A DNA stretch of 64,000 nucleotides from Litorimonas sp965205225 (GCA_965205225.1 CBDBFZ010000001.1:62001-126000); one strand, 5' to 3'. Positions 50,496 to 59,490 are shown, counted from the first letter of the stretch. Notes: a model not told the origin generated them from the sequence alone. Numbers and translations: made by a program.

Positions 50496-51709
50496 GTGCC
50501 GCCACGACCCGATATGACACGGCGCGCATCAAGGCCGCCAATTCGCCCGAAGCCGTGATGACGCGCCTGTCTCTGGCCCCGTCGGGTCGGGGACGGCGGC
50601 TCAAGACCCTCTGCCCTAATTGTGGTAAGAGGGACAAATTCGACGTCGACCGCAATTCCGGCGCGTTTAACTGTTTCACCTGCGATCTGCAGGGCGGGGA
50701 TGTGATCGGCCTGGTCATGGCCGTGCTCAGCCTGGATTTTAGCGGTGCCTGTGACTGGCTCGGCGGGGCGCAGGACCTGTCGGCTGAAGACCGTCAGCGC
50801 CTGGCGGATGAGCAGACTGAGCGCGCGTGGCTGGCCCGGATCGAGGGCGATCGAAAAACCGCCGCTGACCGCGAGCAGATGCAGGCCGTGATCAAGGGCC
50901 TGCGCCCCGGTGCTGGCACGCCGGTTCAGACCTATTTGGAGGGCCGCGGCCTCGGTCCTGGTCTGCGCGCACTGGGCTGGCTGGACGCAAAGGATCGCGA
51001 TACAGGCGGCTGGCCGAAAGACATCAGCTTTCATCCGGCGCTGGATTTGTGGGTCGGCCCCAAAGGCGCGCGGGTCAAGATTGGTCAGCGCCCGGCCATG
51101 GTGATGCTGGGCCGGGATGCGCATGGCGGCATTGTCTGTCTGCACCGGACCTATCTGGAAGGCCGCGTGGGCGGCCCTGTGACCAAGGTTGCGGGAACAG
51201 TATCAATCGACGGGATTGCGATCCCCATTGAAGCCAAACAGGTGCTCGGCCCGGTCGGCCGGGCGACGCGGGGCGTGTATCTGGGCGCGACCGATGGGAT
51301 CCCGGATGATTCGCGAGCCTGCAGCCTGCTGGCTGAAGGGATGGAAAATGCGCTGGCCGTAGCGGCGTGCGGCGTCGCCGGTGATTATTATGCAGCGCTG
51401 AATTTGGGCCGGATGGTCGGGCGGATCAGCCGGGACGCCGGGTCCAGTGATACGGGTTTCGAGTTTCCGCAAGATGGCCGCCCGCGCTTGCTGCTGGCAG
51501 ATAATGATCTGTCGCCGACCCTGGCCTTTCCTGACTTCAAACCGGGCGAGGCTCCGGAGGTGACCGGCGATGATCGGTTTGGCGGGGTGCGCCGAGTGCA
51601 ATCCCAGATGGCAAAGGCCCAGGCCCGTTTGCGTGCCAATGGCGATTCTGTGGGGGTCACCTTTCCGCCTCGCGGAATGGATTTCAATGACTGGTTATTG
51701 GCGCAATGA
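50492..51709 (+). CDS. phage DNA primase (CHC2 zinc finger plus Toprim)
   Basis: 405 residues. The zinc-binding module is CPNCGKRDKFDVDRNSGAFNCFTC near residues 35-62. The Toprim domain shows the acidic signature LLAEGMENALAVAACG near 280 and LLLADNDLS near 335. This is the DnaG-like/P4-type primase core. It synthesises primers for phage replication and works with the helicase encoded two genes downstream. Start and stop overlap its neighbours by four bases. Confidence 0.88.
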   Translation: MSAATTRYDTARIKAANSPEAVMTRLSLAPSGRGRRLKTLCPNCGKRDKFDVDRNSGAFNCFTCDLQGGDVIGLVMAVLSLDFSGACDWLGGAQDLSAEDRQRLADEQTERAWLARIEGDRKTAADREQMQAVIKGLRPGAGTPVQTYLEGRGLGPGLRALGWLDAKDRDTGGWPKDISFHPALDLWVGPKGARVKIGQRPAMVMLGRDAHGGIVCLHRTYLEGRVGGPVTKVAGTVSIDGIAIPIEAKQVLGPVGRATRGVYLGATDGIPDDSRACSLLAEGMENALAVAACGVAGDYYAALNLGRMVGRISRDAGSSDTGFEFPQDGRPRLLLADNDLSPTLAFPDFKPGEAPEVTGDDRFGGVRRVQSQMAKAQARLRANGDSVGVTFPPRGMDFNDWLLAQ

Positions 51710-52287
51710 GCTGCTCGCGCAAACGATTTGTCTGGACTAGGGCGGCGGAGGACCAGCTGATCCACATGATTGAGGTCGATGAGCTGACCTATGTCGAGGT
51801 CGCGCGTCGACTCAGCACGCAGCTGAACCATCCGCTGAGCCGGCTCGCCATTAGCGGAAAAGTCCACAAGCTTAAAGCCGCAGGTCGGATGATGGATGTG
51901 AACCGGCGAACAAAACTATCCGGTGCAGCCAAGCTGGGCCTGAAGCTGGGCATGACCCGAAAAAGAGCGATCCGGGCCAAGCGGTCCGTCCCCCGCCCCC
52001 GGCGTGAAGGTCCCGTAATGTCACGCGATTCTGGGCCCGTGTCTCTGGCTGTGCCCACAGTCGCCGCGCCTGTGCGGGGGGCCGACGGTCAGCCCGGCGT
52101 GACTTTATTGGCGATCGTAGACGGTCAATGCCGCTGGCCCGTCAGCGGCGAGACGGATGAAGAGATGCGTTTCTGCGGACACACTACGGCCATTGCAACC
52201 GGTCCGCGGGGGCAGGTCGGGGTTGTAGGGAGTTTCTGTCCCGCCCATTGCGGGGCCGCGCGGCGCGAATGCGGAGGGACGGTGTGA
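51706..52287 (+). CDS. gcrA: GcrA-family cell-cycle regulator, phage-encoded
   Basis: 193 residues. The N-terminal half is a GcrA-type DNA-binding domain (FVWTRAAEDQLIHMIEVDELTYVEVARRLSTQL ... AISGKVHKLKAAGR). The C-terminus has the GcrA signature VDGQCRWPVSGETDEEMRFCGHTT ... GSFCPAHC. In Caulobacter, GcrA binds RNA polymerase sigma70 and activates promoters with CcrM-methylated GANTC. Cellular GcrA lacks the additional middle segment seen here. A phage copy in the replication operon may redirect cell-cycle transcription towards phage growth; that is inference. Confidence 0.85.
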   Translation: MSCSRKRFVWTRAAEDQLIHMIEVDELTYVEVARRLSTQLNHPLSRLAISGKVHKLKAAGRMMDVNRRTKLSGAAKLGLKLGMTRKRAIRAKRSVPRPRREGPVMSRDSGPVSLAVPTVAAPVRGADGQPGVTLLAIVDGQCRWPVSGETDEEMRFCGHTTAIATGPRGQVGVVGSFCPAHCGAARRECGGTV

Positions 52288-54266
52288 GTGATGAGCCGCC
52301 GGATGACGACATCCCCAAAACCAATGGACCCGCCAATAAATCCGGATCTGTTGATGGCGAGTCGCGTCCAGAAACCCTGCCCGAAACTTTGGCGGACCGG
52401 GTCGAGGCTGCGGTGTCGGACGCTGTGGCCGGGCTTACCGCGAGTGCGCGCGAGCAAGGCGCGGGCCTGCGCGTGGTCGGCGGGACTGCAGCCAGGGCGG
52501 AGGATGTTTCAGATGAAAGCGCGCGCGGCAGGTCGGCCGGACATTCCGGTGGCGGTAACGACCAGACGCCGGATCAGCGGCGGGCTTTGCTGGACACGAC
52601 TGATTTGGGGATGGCGACGCGGCTGGCGGACTATTTTGACGGAACGCTGCTGTTTTGTGCTTCGTTGGGCTGGTTGCGCTTCGACGGCTCGCGCTTCGAC
52701 GCGGAGGAGGGCGAGGCACTCGCGCATCAGGCTGTGCTAAATGTCCGTGATCGCATGAAAGCGCGCGAATATCCGGCGCTGAAAAACTGGTTCAAACCGG
52801 TTCTGGAATCCGACAATCCGGATGACGGGACGGCATGCAAGCGCGCCCAGGATCAAATGGCGCGCTTGTGGAAGGGTGCGGTGCAGCTGGGCAATCATGC
52901 CAAACAGGTCAGCGCGCTGAAACAAGCCTCCGTCCTCGCCCCTTTCAGAATCAAATTTGACGCACTGGATGCGGATCCTGGGCGCTTCAACACGCCGGCC
53001 GGCGTGCTCACCTTTCCGCTGACCAGCCCGGTGACGGAGGCTGACCCCGAACCTGACCCGATGGATACGGTGGCCGACCTGACCTGCGTGCCGCCCGTTC
53101 CCGCCGACTGGATCACGCGGATTTCGACGGCTCGCCCAAACCTGACCGGAGTGCTGGCAGATGATTATGATTGCCCGCGCTGGCGCGCCCACATCAAAGA
53201 GGTCTTTCCGTCCGATCCGGATAAGCAGCGCTTGTTCCAGCGGGTCTGCGGATCGATGCTGGTCAGCCATAATCCGCGCCAGCACTGGTTCATCTTTCAG
53301 GGTGAGGGCGGGGACGGCAAGTCCGTCACCATGTCGGTTATCCAGTACGTTTTGGGTGATTATTTCCGGACAGGCTCGACCGATACGATTCTATACAATC
53401 CGCGCAGCGTTGCGGGGGGGACGCGCGAAGATCTGATGCGGTTGGCGGGCGGCAACCGCGTCGTGCTGTTTCCGGAGCCCAATCATAAAGATATTCTGGA
53501 CGGCACCATGCTTAAAGCCGTCACGGGCGGCGAGGAAGTCTCCGCGCGCGGCGGATATGGTAAACAAACCGAGTTTCACCCGCAATTTAAGATGGTGATG
53601 ATGTGCAATCCCCGCCCCAAAGTCATGGGCGATGATCGGGGCTTCTGGCGGCGGGTGATTTTCATCCGCTTCCCGCACCGATTCACCGATTCTGAAATCG
53701 ACACGGATATTCTCCCGAAACTCAAAACAGAAGCCGACGGCATTCTCAACTGGATGATCGAAGGGTTCGCGGACTGGCGCGCGCGGGGTTTTGACTTCGC
53801 GCCACCAGAAAACGTCGTGGACGACATTAATGCCTGGCGCCGGGAGAGCAGCCAGTTCGCCGCCTGGACGCAAGACCGCATCATCTGGGGCCGGTGGTGG
53901 GACCGCGCGGCGCTGCGCGAAGGTGCGGCGGCGCTGATCTGGGCCAAGATTCAGACGGGCACCGCCAGCCCTGAGGAAGAGGCCTATGCCCGCAGAGAAT
54001 TTACGACGGACAATCCAGAGCGCCACGCGCCCGAACGCTATTTGCCGCGAGACGATATTTATGAGGATTTCATCGCCTGGTGCGAAGAGAACGGCATGGA
54101 CCCGTGGCGGCCCAATGCGTTCTCCCGCGAATTTGCCGCCAAAGCCCGCGCGCTCGGCGCGAAAGAGGCCGCCCGGTCCGGAGCTAAGGGCCGGGGTTGG
54201 ACCCATTTTGATTTTGTCACGGGCGCGCCGATGCGCCGCAAAACCGGCGATCTGTATGACGCATGA
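52284..54266 (+). CDS. replicative helicase, D5/P4-type SF3
   Basis: 660 residues from GTG 52284 (overlaps the gcrA stop; an earlier start would be buried in gcrA). The first 100 residues are Asp/Glu/Gly-rich and disordered. The D5-N region (about 105-230) is followed by the SF3 helicase: Walker A FQGEGGDGKSVTMSV near residue 345, Walker B-like VVLFPEPN, and sensor block FKMVMMCNPRPKVMGDDRGFWRRVIFIRF. It would form a ring helicase at the phage origin. The stop overlaps the DUF3310 gene. Confidence 0.88.
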   Translation: MSDEPPDDDIPKTNGPANKSGSVDGESRPETLPETLADRVEAAVSDAVAGLTASAREQGAGLRVVGGTAARAEDVSDESARGRSAGHSGGGNDQTPDQRRALLDTTDLGMATRLADYFDGTLLFCASLGWLRFDGSRFDAEEGEALAHQAVLNVRDRMKAREYPALKNWFKPVLESDNPDDGTACKRAQDQMARLWKGAVQLGNHAKQVSALKQASVLAPFRIKFDALDADPGRFNTPAGVLTFPLTSPVTEADPEPDPMDTVADLTCVPPVPADWITRISTARPNLTGVLADDYDCPRWRAHIKEVFPSDPDKQRLFQRVCGSMLVSHNPRQHWFIFQGEGGDGKSVTMSVIQYVLGDYFRTGSTDTILYNPRSVAGGTREDLMRLAGGNRVVLFPEPNHKDILDGTMLKAVTGGEEVSARGGYGKQTEFHPQFKMVMMCNPRPKVMGDDRGFWRRVIFIRFPHRFTDSEIDTDILPKLKTEADGILNWMIEGFADWRARGFDFAPPENVVDDINAWRRESSQFAAWTQDRIIWGRWWDRAALREGAAALIWAKIQTGTASPEEEAYARREFTTDNPERHAPERYLPRDDIYEDFIAWCEENGMDPWRPNAFSREFAAKARALGAKEAARSGAKGRGWTHFDFVTGAPMRRKTGDLYDA

Positions 54267-54645
54267 GCCAAACCCCTCTGCCCAGCTGACGGATCAGGAT
54301 GGCAACCCTATCGGGGACAGCGGAAATCCGTTGATGACGGCAAAGTTTGAGTCAGTCTCTCTGGATGGCTCGATTCGGACGTTTTGTGGGGGCAGAATGT
54401 TAAAACGGGACATCGCGCCCGATCCTACCAATCCTGCCCATTACCAAACAGACGGGGGGCCGCAGCCGATCGATCTGATTGAGGCGCTGGGCGACGGACC
54501 CGCCTTTTGCCGCGCTAATGCGATTAAATATCTGGCCCGATATGACCGCAAAAACGGGATCGAAGATCTGAAAAAAGCACGCTGGTACACTGACCGTCTG
54601 ATTGATCTGATCGCCGCATCCAAAAGTGACGGCCCCGAAGGATGA
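54256..54645 (+). CDS. DUF3310 protein
   Basis: About 129 residues from ATG 54256. The C-terminal half (NPAHYQTDGGPQPIDLIEALGD ... ANAIKYLARYDRKNGIEDLKKARWYTDRLI) is the DUF3310 signature, common in replication regions of phages and related to nucleotide-binding helical proteins. The exact role is not known. It overlaps the helicase stop. Confidence 0.85.
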   Translation: MTHEPNPSAQLTDQDGNPIGDSGNPLMTAKFESVSLDGSIRTFCGGRMLKRDIAPDPTNPAHYQTDGGPQPIDLIEALGDGPAFCRANAIKYLARYDRKNGIEDLKKARWYTDRLIDLIAASKSDGPEG

Positions 54646-54959
54646 CCGCCACTACGCCCTATCTGAGCAAGCCTCCATCATCGGAGCCTCGCGGCACATT
54701 TGCCTGCGTGCGGGCGCTGGGTGAGGGCGGGTTGATCACGCCGCAAGAGGCGCGGCTTCTGGTGGCGTCGCATCTGGCCTGTCGACATAGGGTCGGTCAA
54801 CCCGTTCGTCTGACCCGTAAGGGGCTTGATCTGCTGGCCACGTTGCAGGCGGCCGAGGCGCGCAGCCATGAGCTACGCGCCCGGGCTAAGGCGGAGACCC
54901 GGCGGGCCTTCGTCAGGACGCTACCCTATCGCGACAGCAGTGTGGGAGCGGGGACATGA
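54642..54959 (+). CDS. hypothetical protein, winged-helix-like
   Basis: 105 residues with ALGEGGLITPQEARLLVASHLACRHRVGQPVRLTRKGLDLLATLQAA, a helix-turn-helix-like core followed by a basic helix (RAKAETRRAFVR). Could be a small regulator; no family recognised. Coupled to both neighbours by ATGA overlaps. Confidence 0.55.
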   Translation: MTATTPYLSKPPSSEPRGTFACVRALGEGGLITPQEARLLVASHLACRHRVGQPVRLTRKGLDLLATLQAAEARSHELRARAKAETRRAFVRTLPYRDSSVGAGT

Positions 54960-55676
54960 CCACGATCGAATGGACAGAGCGGACGTGGAACCCAGTGGTA
55001 GGCTGCAGCGTGACGTCGCCTGGGTGCACAAATTGCTATGCGATGAAAATGGCGCACCGTCTGGGTGCGAATCCGGCGACGCCGCACTATGCAGGTCTGA
55101 CCCAGATGTCCAAGGGCGGTCCGGTCTGGGCGGGATTGGTTCCGCCATTGGAAGAATTGGGCTATCGTGTTGCGGCGGGATTTTTCAGCGCGGGGGAAGT
55201 GGGGGCTGCCCACCGCCGAGAGCGATTGTACGTTATGGCAGACGCTGGTCGCGGACGACGCGCCGGATCGGGAGCAGGGCAAGATCAACAGTCGGGGCGA
55301 GCCGAAGCTGTCAGCTCAGACGAAGTTGTGGCCCACGCCGATGGCGGGGACGCCCGCCCGGGGGGGCAACAGCGCGGCGGGCAACAGCGATTTCAGTCGG
55401 AGGGTGATGGCGATTGCGGAAAGCTGGCCCACGCCAATGGTGTCGGATTACAAGGGATCATCGCTGGGCGGCGTGATCCGCAAGGACGGCACAAGCCGGA
55501 TGAGTTTTTTGAATTACGCGGTCGAACAGGGCAGCCCCTCTTCGCGCCCGGTCCTATCGATGCGAGCTGGCCTGACATCCTCGCGCTCGAACCGTTTCTG
55601 GCGCCGAGCCTGTCTGATCTGGACATTGCCGCAGCTAGCTTCTCGCAAAGCGCTGCTGACCTGGGCGCGGCGGTGA
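54956..55676 (+). pseudogene. chimeric remnant: Gp37/Gp68-like start fused to C5-methylase end
   Basis: The first 50 residues (TIEWTERTWNPVVGCSVTSPGCTNCYAMKMAHRL ... GGPVWAG) are the Cys-motif start of Gp37/Gp68 (DUF5131) proteins. From about residue 60 the sequence becomes GYRVAAGFFSAGEVGAAHRRERLYVMADA, the motif VIII region of a phage C5-cytosine methylase. The methylase C-terminus then continues in another frame (to 55676) with LWPTPMAGT and ESWPTPMVSDYKG. So a deletion joined two genes and a frameshift followed. Catalytic motifs of both are missing. The frame of the start stays open to 55756 but is then meaningless. Confidence 0.7.
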
Positions 55677-55679
55677 GGC

Positions 55680-56525
55680 GTGAGGCCAGCCTTTCGATAT
55701 CACGGCGCCAAGTGGATGTTGTCGCCCTGGATTATCAGTCATCTACCCGCGCATAAGGTCTATGTTGAGCCGTTTGGCGGATCAGCGGCCGTCCTGCTAC
55801 GAAAGCAGCGATCTTATGGCGAGGTTTATAATGATCTGGGCGGCGATGTTGTGACAGTGTTCCAAGTTCTGCGCGATCCGGCACTGGCTGACCGGCTGCA
55901 GCAGGCGGTGGCCCTCACACCCTTTTCTCGCGATGAATTCGCAGCCTGCGCCGACATGTCCGGGGTCGATGATCCGGTCGAGCTGTCGCGCCGGTTTTTG
56001 GTGCGGTCATTTCAGGGTTTTGGGTCTAATTCTGTCCATCAATCATCCGGATTTCGGGCGTGCACCAAGCGAGACGGATCGATACCCGTTCACGATTGGG
56101 TCCGTTGGCCCAGCCGTGTGCCTGCACTCACGGAACGGCTGCGGGGGGTTGTGATTGAAAATCGCGATTATGAGGCGGTGATGTCCGCGCATGACGGAGC
56201 TGACACACTGCACTATGTCGATCCGCCCTATGTTTTGGATGCGCGGTGCAAGAAAAACACCTATTATCACGATTTTGAGAATATTGATCACGCGCGGCTG
56301 TCTGCCTGCCTGCACGATATGACAGGGATGGTCGTCCTATCCGGATATCAGAGCGCGCTTTATGAGACGCTGTTTGCCGGTTGGCACCAGGTTGATTGCG
56401 AGACAATGGCCGATGGTGCCAGGCCGCGCACCGAAAGTCTTTGGCTCAACGATCTGGCCTGGGAAAGCCGCCCGGACGCCGCGCAGCCCCAACAAGTAGA
56501 GATGTTTGTTGGAGAGGCTGTATGA
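55680..56525 (+). CDS. DNA adenine methylase 2, D12 class (Dam-like)
   Basis: 281 residues from GTG 55680. FRYHGAKWMLSPWII opens the D12 family, motif I is YVEPFGGSAAVLLRK, motif IV TLHYVDPPYVLD near residue 183, with MVVLSGYQSALYETLF in the tail. It shares the class but not close sequence with the methylase at 36247, and the two probably have different targets or times of expression (early here, late there). It ends overlapping a small gene by four bases. Confidence 0.9.
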   Translation: MRPAFRYHGAKWMLSPWIISHLPAHKVYVEPFGGSAAVLLRKQRSYGEVYNDLGGDVVTVFQVLRDPALADRLQQAVALTPFSRDEFAACADMSGVDDPVELSRRFLVRSFQGFGSNSVHQSSGFRACTKRDGSIPVHDWVRWPSRVPALTERLRGVVIENRDYEAVMSAHDGADTLHYVDPPYVLDARCKKNTYYHDFENIDHARLSACLHDMTGMVVLSGYQSALYETLFAGWHQVDCETMADGARPRTESLWLNDLAWESRPDAAQPQQVEMFVGEAV

Positions 56526-56749
56526 GGTCGTCAGCGGAAAACCCGACCGTAATTCCACTTGCCGCGACGATCCCCATGCTCAAAAAACATGGGGCGGTGC
56601 TGGCGTCAATCGGCTGCCGGAGAATCGAGATTCGGTACACGCCGACACGCTGCCCCTATCTGGTAGGGTTTGTCGATGACTCGGGCGCTTGTGAGGGAGA
56701 TGCCTCAACAGAGAATAACAGAATGGGCGATCTAATCGATAACGCATGA
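56522..56749 (+). CDS. small protein upstream of integrase
   Basis: 75 residues: VIPLAATIPMLKKHGAVLASIGCRRIEIRYTPTRCPYLVGFVDDSG. The pattern suggests a small mixed alpha/beta protein. It overlaps the integrase start (ATGA) and occupies the place of an excisionase, but it lacks an obvious winged-helix DNA-binding signature. Role unknown. Confidence 0.55.
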   Translation: MRSSAENPTVIPLAATIPMLKKHGAVLASIGCRRIEIRYTPTRCPYLVGFVDDSGACEGDASTENNRMGDLIDNA

Positions 56750-57882
56750 CCCGCAAGCCGCCATATTATCGCGAGCGCAATGGCCGCGGTTATTTTGAGC
56801 TCGGCCTGCAGCGCGCGGCCCAGGCGGAGATGAAAACATCCTACCCGCTCGGAAAAGCGGGTCCGTCCGCGATTGCGGCGGGTTGGTTTCATTATGCCAA
56901 ATATCGCGAGGCGATGTGCCTGCCAACGCTCACCCCGCCTGCGCCAGCCTATAAGCGCGGAACATTTGGTCACTGGTTTACCCGGTTCAAGATGAAGGAG
57001 CGATTTCTCCAGTACCGCCCAGTCACGCAGCGGGAATATGATTTTTATTGGGAGGGCTATATCGAGCCAGAGCTCGGTGATCTGCCTCTCAACAAAATCT
57101 CGCCCGCCCGATTCGAACGTTTTCATCTGGATATTGAGTGCCGATATGGGGCGAATGTTCGCTGGCATGTCGTGAAGATCGCGCGGTCTATATTTAATAG
57201 TGCCGTAAATTATCACCTGATCGATCGATCGCCTTGTCACGCGCTGCCCAATAAGAAACCCCCGCCTCGCTCAGCCTTTTGGCTCGCTCAAGATGTCAGG
57301 CGTCTGATCCGGACAGCGTCTGACCATGGCTATGAGGCGATGGCGCTCGGCATTCGGCTGTGTTGGGAGACGTTGATGAGCCCTGTCGACGTGCGGACAC
57401 TATCGCTCGAGAATTTAAAGCGGGACGCGGAGGGAGGATATATTGAGACTGCAAGAGCCAAGACGTCGGCCCCTGTTTATGCCGCGATTTCGGCGCATCT
57501 CTATCAGGATCTGATTGCCTATGTGGACAGTTTGCCCATGACATTAAAGCCGGATTCGCCGATTTTGCGAACAAGTCGGGCCCGCGTCGCCTATACCAAA
57601 ACCCGTTTTTCAGATGAATTTCGTTTGGTGCGAGAGCTGGCCTTCGGAAAGGGCGAAACGCGCAAACTGATGGATCTACGCCGCTCCGGAAATATCGAAG
57701 CGGATCTGGGTGGTGCAACCGCTGAAGAGCGCGCCGAAATTCTTGCAAATACGCTCGATAAAGACCCCCGATTGGAGGCCACTTATACGCCCGGAACGGT
57801 TACCAAATCCCGGAAATTAGCCAAGCAGAGAGACGCTGGACGGGTGCTTTTATTAACTGAAACGATGAAGCGGAAAGTATGA
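56746..57882 (+). CDS. tyrosine-recombinase-like integrase, divergent active site
   Basis: 378 residues. The core-binding domain (about 80-190) includes FTRFKMKERFLQYRPVTQREYDFYW and LNKISPARFERFHL. The catalytic domain shows LCWETLMSPVDVRTLS where a T-G-x-R box is usual, RAKTSAPVYAAIS (likely catalytic Lys loop), LMDLRRSGNIEADLGG in place of HxLRR, and YTPGTVTKSR with a plausible nucleophile Tyr near 351. The HxxR His is Met and the first Arg is not obvious. This SPVDVR subgroup is known in alphaproteobacterial phages. It should recombine attP, 80 bp downstream. Confidence 0.75.
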   Translation: MTRKPPYYRERNGRGYFELGLQRAAQAEMKTSYPLGKAGPSAIAAGWFHYAKYREAMCLPTLTPPAPAYKRGTFGHWFTRFKMKERFLQYRPVTQREYDFYWEGYIEPELGDLPLNKISPARFERFHLDIECRYGANVRWHVVKIARSIFNSAVNYHLIDRSPCHALPNKKPPPRSAFWLAQDVRRLIRTASDHGYEAMALGIRLCWETLMSPVDVRTLSLENLKRDAEGGYIETARAKTSAPVYAAISAHLYQDLIAYVDSLPMTLKPDSPILRTSRARVAYTKTRFSDEFRLVRELAFGKGETRKLMDLRRSGNIEADLGGATAEERAEILANTLDKDPRLEATYTPGTVTKSRKLAKQRDAGRVLLLTETMKRKV

Positions 57883-57948
57883 AACGGAATGGCGAGGGCG
57901 GTGGAGTTTTACGGAAAACTGCTAAAAAACCTAATGGAATCAACACCC

Positions 57949-58059
57949 AATTCCGAAAATAAAATGGCGCGAGTGACGGTCCAGAATCCTAATAAAATCA
58001 ATTGTCCATTCCGATTCAAATCGCCATATATTAGCCCTCTGAGGATGCTGAGTCGGAAT
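57949..58059 (+). other. attachment region between the two prophage units
   Basis: The boundary where the two units join is at 57961/57962. Left of it is the integrase end, right of it the DNA that follows the chromosome at 5359. Heptamers ATTCCGA at 57950 and 58008, and inverted at 58053, flank the junction and could be integrase arm sites. The crossover core must lie at or right of 57962 (begins AAATGGCGCGAGTGACGG), but its right limit cannot be read without attR. Confidence 0.5.
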
Positions 58060-58064
58060 TCATT

Positions 58065-58499
58065 ATGGTCAATTTAGTCACAAAAATTTCGGTTTTCGGC
58101 GCATTGCTGAGCATAGCCTTTTGGGCCGCGGCCTCACCCGGCGATCATCGCCCCCATCCCCATGTTATTGACCCGGACACGGTGGATTTGGGGCTGGATG
58201 CCAATGTCCGCATCCTTGGTGTGGACGGCCCTGAGACAGGCCGCCGGGCGTCCTGCGAAGCCGAACGGGTGCTGAGCGCGCGGGGGACGGCCTATGCACG
58301 TGACTGGCTGTCCAAAGCGCGCTCGGTCGAGCTGATCGCGGCCGACCCACCGCGGCGCGATCGATATGGGCGGATTTTGGGGCATATCCGTGTCGACGGG
58401 CTGGACTATGCCGAAGTGATGATCGCGGCCGGCTATTTGCGGCGATGGGATTATGATCGGTGCGGCACTGCGTGCCGACCGGAATGGTGCCAGGGATGA
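58065..58499 (+). CDS. secreted thermonuclease-like protein, second copy
   Basis: Same product as 5462-5896 (signal peptide, RILGVDGPE and RDRYGR active-site blocks). In a tandem lysogen this would double the gene dosage of the exported nuclease. Here its upstream DNA is the attachment region and integrase gene rather than chromosome, so its expression context differs from the first copy. Confidence 0.85.
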   Translation: MVNLVTKISVFGALLSIAFWAAASPGDHRPHPHVIDPDTVDLGLDANVRILGVDGPETGRRASCEAERVLSARGTAYARDWLSKARSVELIAADPPRRDRYGRILGHIRVDGLDYAEVMIAAGYLRRWDYDRCGTACRPEWCQG

Positions 58500-58531
58500 A
58501 AGTGTTTTTTCTGCCAGCGCCGCTTTAATTT

Positions 58532-58572
58532 TACAGATTAGTGTTGACAATACACTAAATGTGCATTATATA
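58532..58572 (+). promoter_or_regulatory. promoter with degenerate operator, second unit
   Basis: Equivalent to 5929-5969: TTGACA and TATATA spaced by 17 bp, with the imperfect dyad. Confidence 0.75.
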
Positions 58573-58626
58573 TCTGACATATCCGGTTAGATTGGCTAAC
58601 TGGAAGTGGCAAGAAAGGCCAAAATA

Positions 58627-59100
58627 ATGACCTCCATAAACCAATCTATCGAGTGCCCCGAATGGATCGACGAGATCAGCCCTATGCACCAGGCAGCGGG
58701 CGAGGGCGACGCAATTAAAATTATTGAATTGCTCTCTAAAGGCACAAGCCCAAACGTCATCAATGATCGAGGATACACGGCTTTGGATTATGAGCCTAAT
58801 GACGATATTAGGGCTCTACTAATTGCAGCAGGCGGGGCCACTGGGTCTCACCTGATTGAGTCCGGGATTGACTATTGCTCCGATCGCGACATAAGCATCA
58901 ACTGCTTAGAGGACTTTGACGTAGAGCGCGCAACCCACATTGTCGATGAGCTTGAGGCGATCGTCAAAGAGGGACAGACTTCTTACCTTGATTATGACCG
59001 GATTGAGCGATTTGTTCACTTTCTAGTTTTTTACTACGAAGCCGAAGAAGCGCACAAAGTTAAGGCTTCCGGCGGTGTGTGGGTGGGAGACCTGGTCTGA
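58627..59100 (+). CDS. ankyrin-repeat-like protein, second copy
   Basis: Same protein as 6024-6497, read from the second unit's own promoter. No differences noticed. Confidence 0.65.
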   Translation: MTSINQSIECPEWIDEISPMHQAAGEGDAIKIIELLSKGTSPNVINDRGYTALDYEPNDDIRALLIAAGGATGSHLIESGIDYCSDRDISINCLEDFDVERATHIVDELEAIVKEGQTSYLDYDRIERFVHFLVFYYEAEEAHKVKASGGVWVGDLV

Positions 59101-59113
59101 TCCGCTTAATTAT

Positions 59114-59154
59114 GCACATTTAGTGTTGGCAATACACTAAATGTGCATTATATA
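59114..59154 (+). promoter_or_regulatory. promoter with perfect operator dyad, second unit
   Basis: Equivalent to 6511-6551: 12-bp arms GCACATTTAGTG and CACTAAATGTGC around TTGGCA. Confidence 0.75.
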
Positions 59155-59208
59155 TCTGACATATCCGGTTAGATTGGCTAACTGGAAGTGGCAAGAAAGG
59201 CCAAAATA

Positions 59209-59490
59209 ATGACCCCCACAAAAACATTTAGAATTGACCACGTTCGCGAATTTTTCACACGGGCGCGGAGATCTGAAGAGGCGCTTGAGGCGTTCAAGAC
59301 CTATTATTCTAATTATATTAGAGACCTTCCACGGCTGGGTGACTCTTACTATCCCGTTTTGGATGCTATCCAAAATTTTAGGCACGAGGTTTTTCCAAAT
59401 CTCAATGCGGTTGAGGTTGACGCGATTCCGGCAGACGCCGTGAAAGTTCCGGACGGGTTTTGGCAGGGTCGACTAGTTGAGGCGGCCTGA
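59209..59490 (+). CDS. hypothetical protein, second copy
   Basis: Same 93-residue product as 6606-6887, coupled to the HTH gene by ATGA. Confidence 0.6.
   Translation: MTPTKTFRIDHVREFFTRARRSEEALEAFKTYYSNYIRDLPRLGDSYYPVLDAIQNFRHEVFPNLNAVEVDAIPADAVKVPDGFWQGRLVEAA

Larger units (their letters stand above)
5359..57961. mobile_element. lambda-like siphovirus prophage, one complete unit (52,603 bp)
   Basis: The left edge is set by where the chromosome-flanked copy (5359) and the internal copy (57962) become identical. The unit runs from the conversion genes next to the attachment site, through terminase, head, tail, lysis, modification, immunity and replication genes, to the integrase that ends 79 bp before the second copy. 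Gene order from terminase to the tail tip follows lambda (A, W, B, C/Nu3, E, FI, FII, Z, U, V, G/T, H, M, L, K, I/J). All essential modules are present and mostly unbroken, so it could be inducible. Tail length from the 892-residue tape measure would be about 130 nm by the usual 0.15 nm per residue. Confidence 0.9.

Noticed and set aside
55166..55756. Intact fused protein of 266 residues from 54956
   Set aside because: After about 55250 the frame yields Gly/Gln/Ala-rich nonsense, while the other frame shows the methylase WPTP motifs, so the long frame is accidental.
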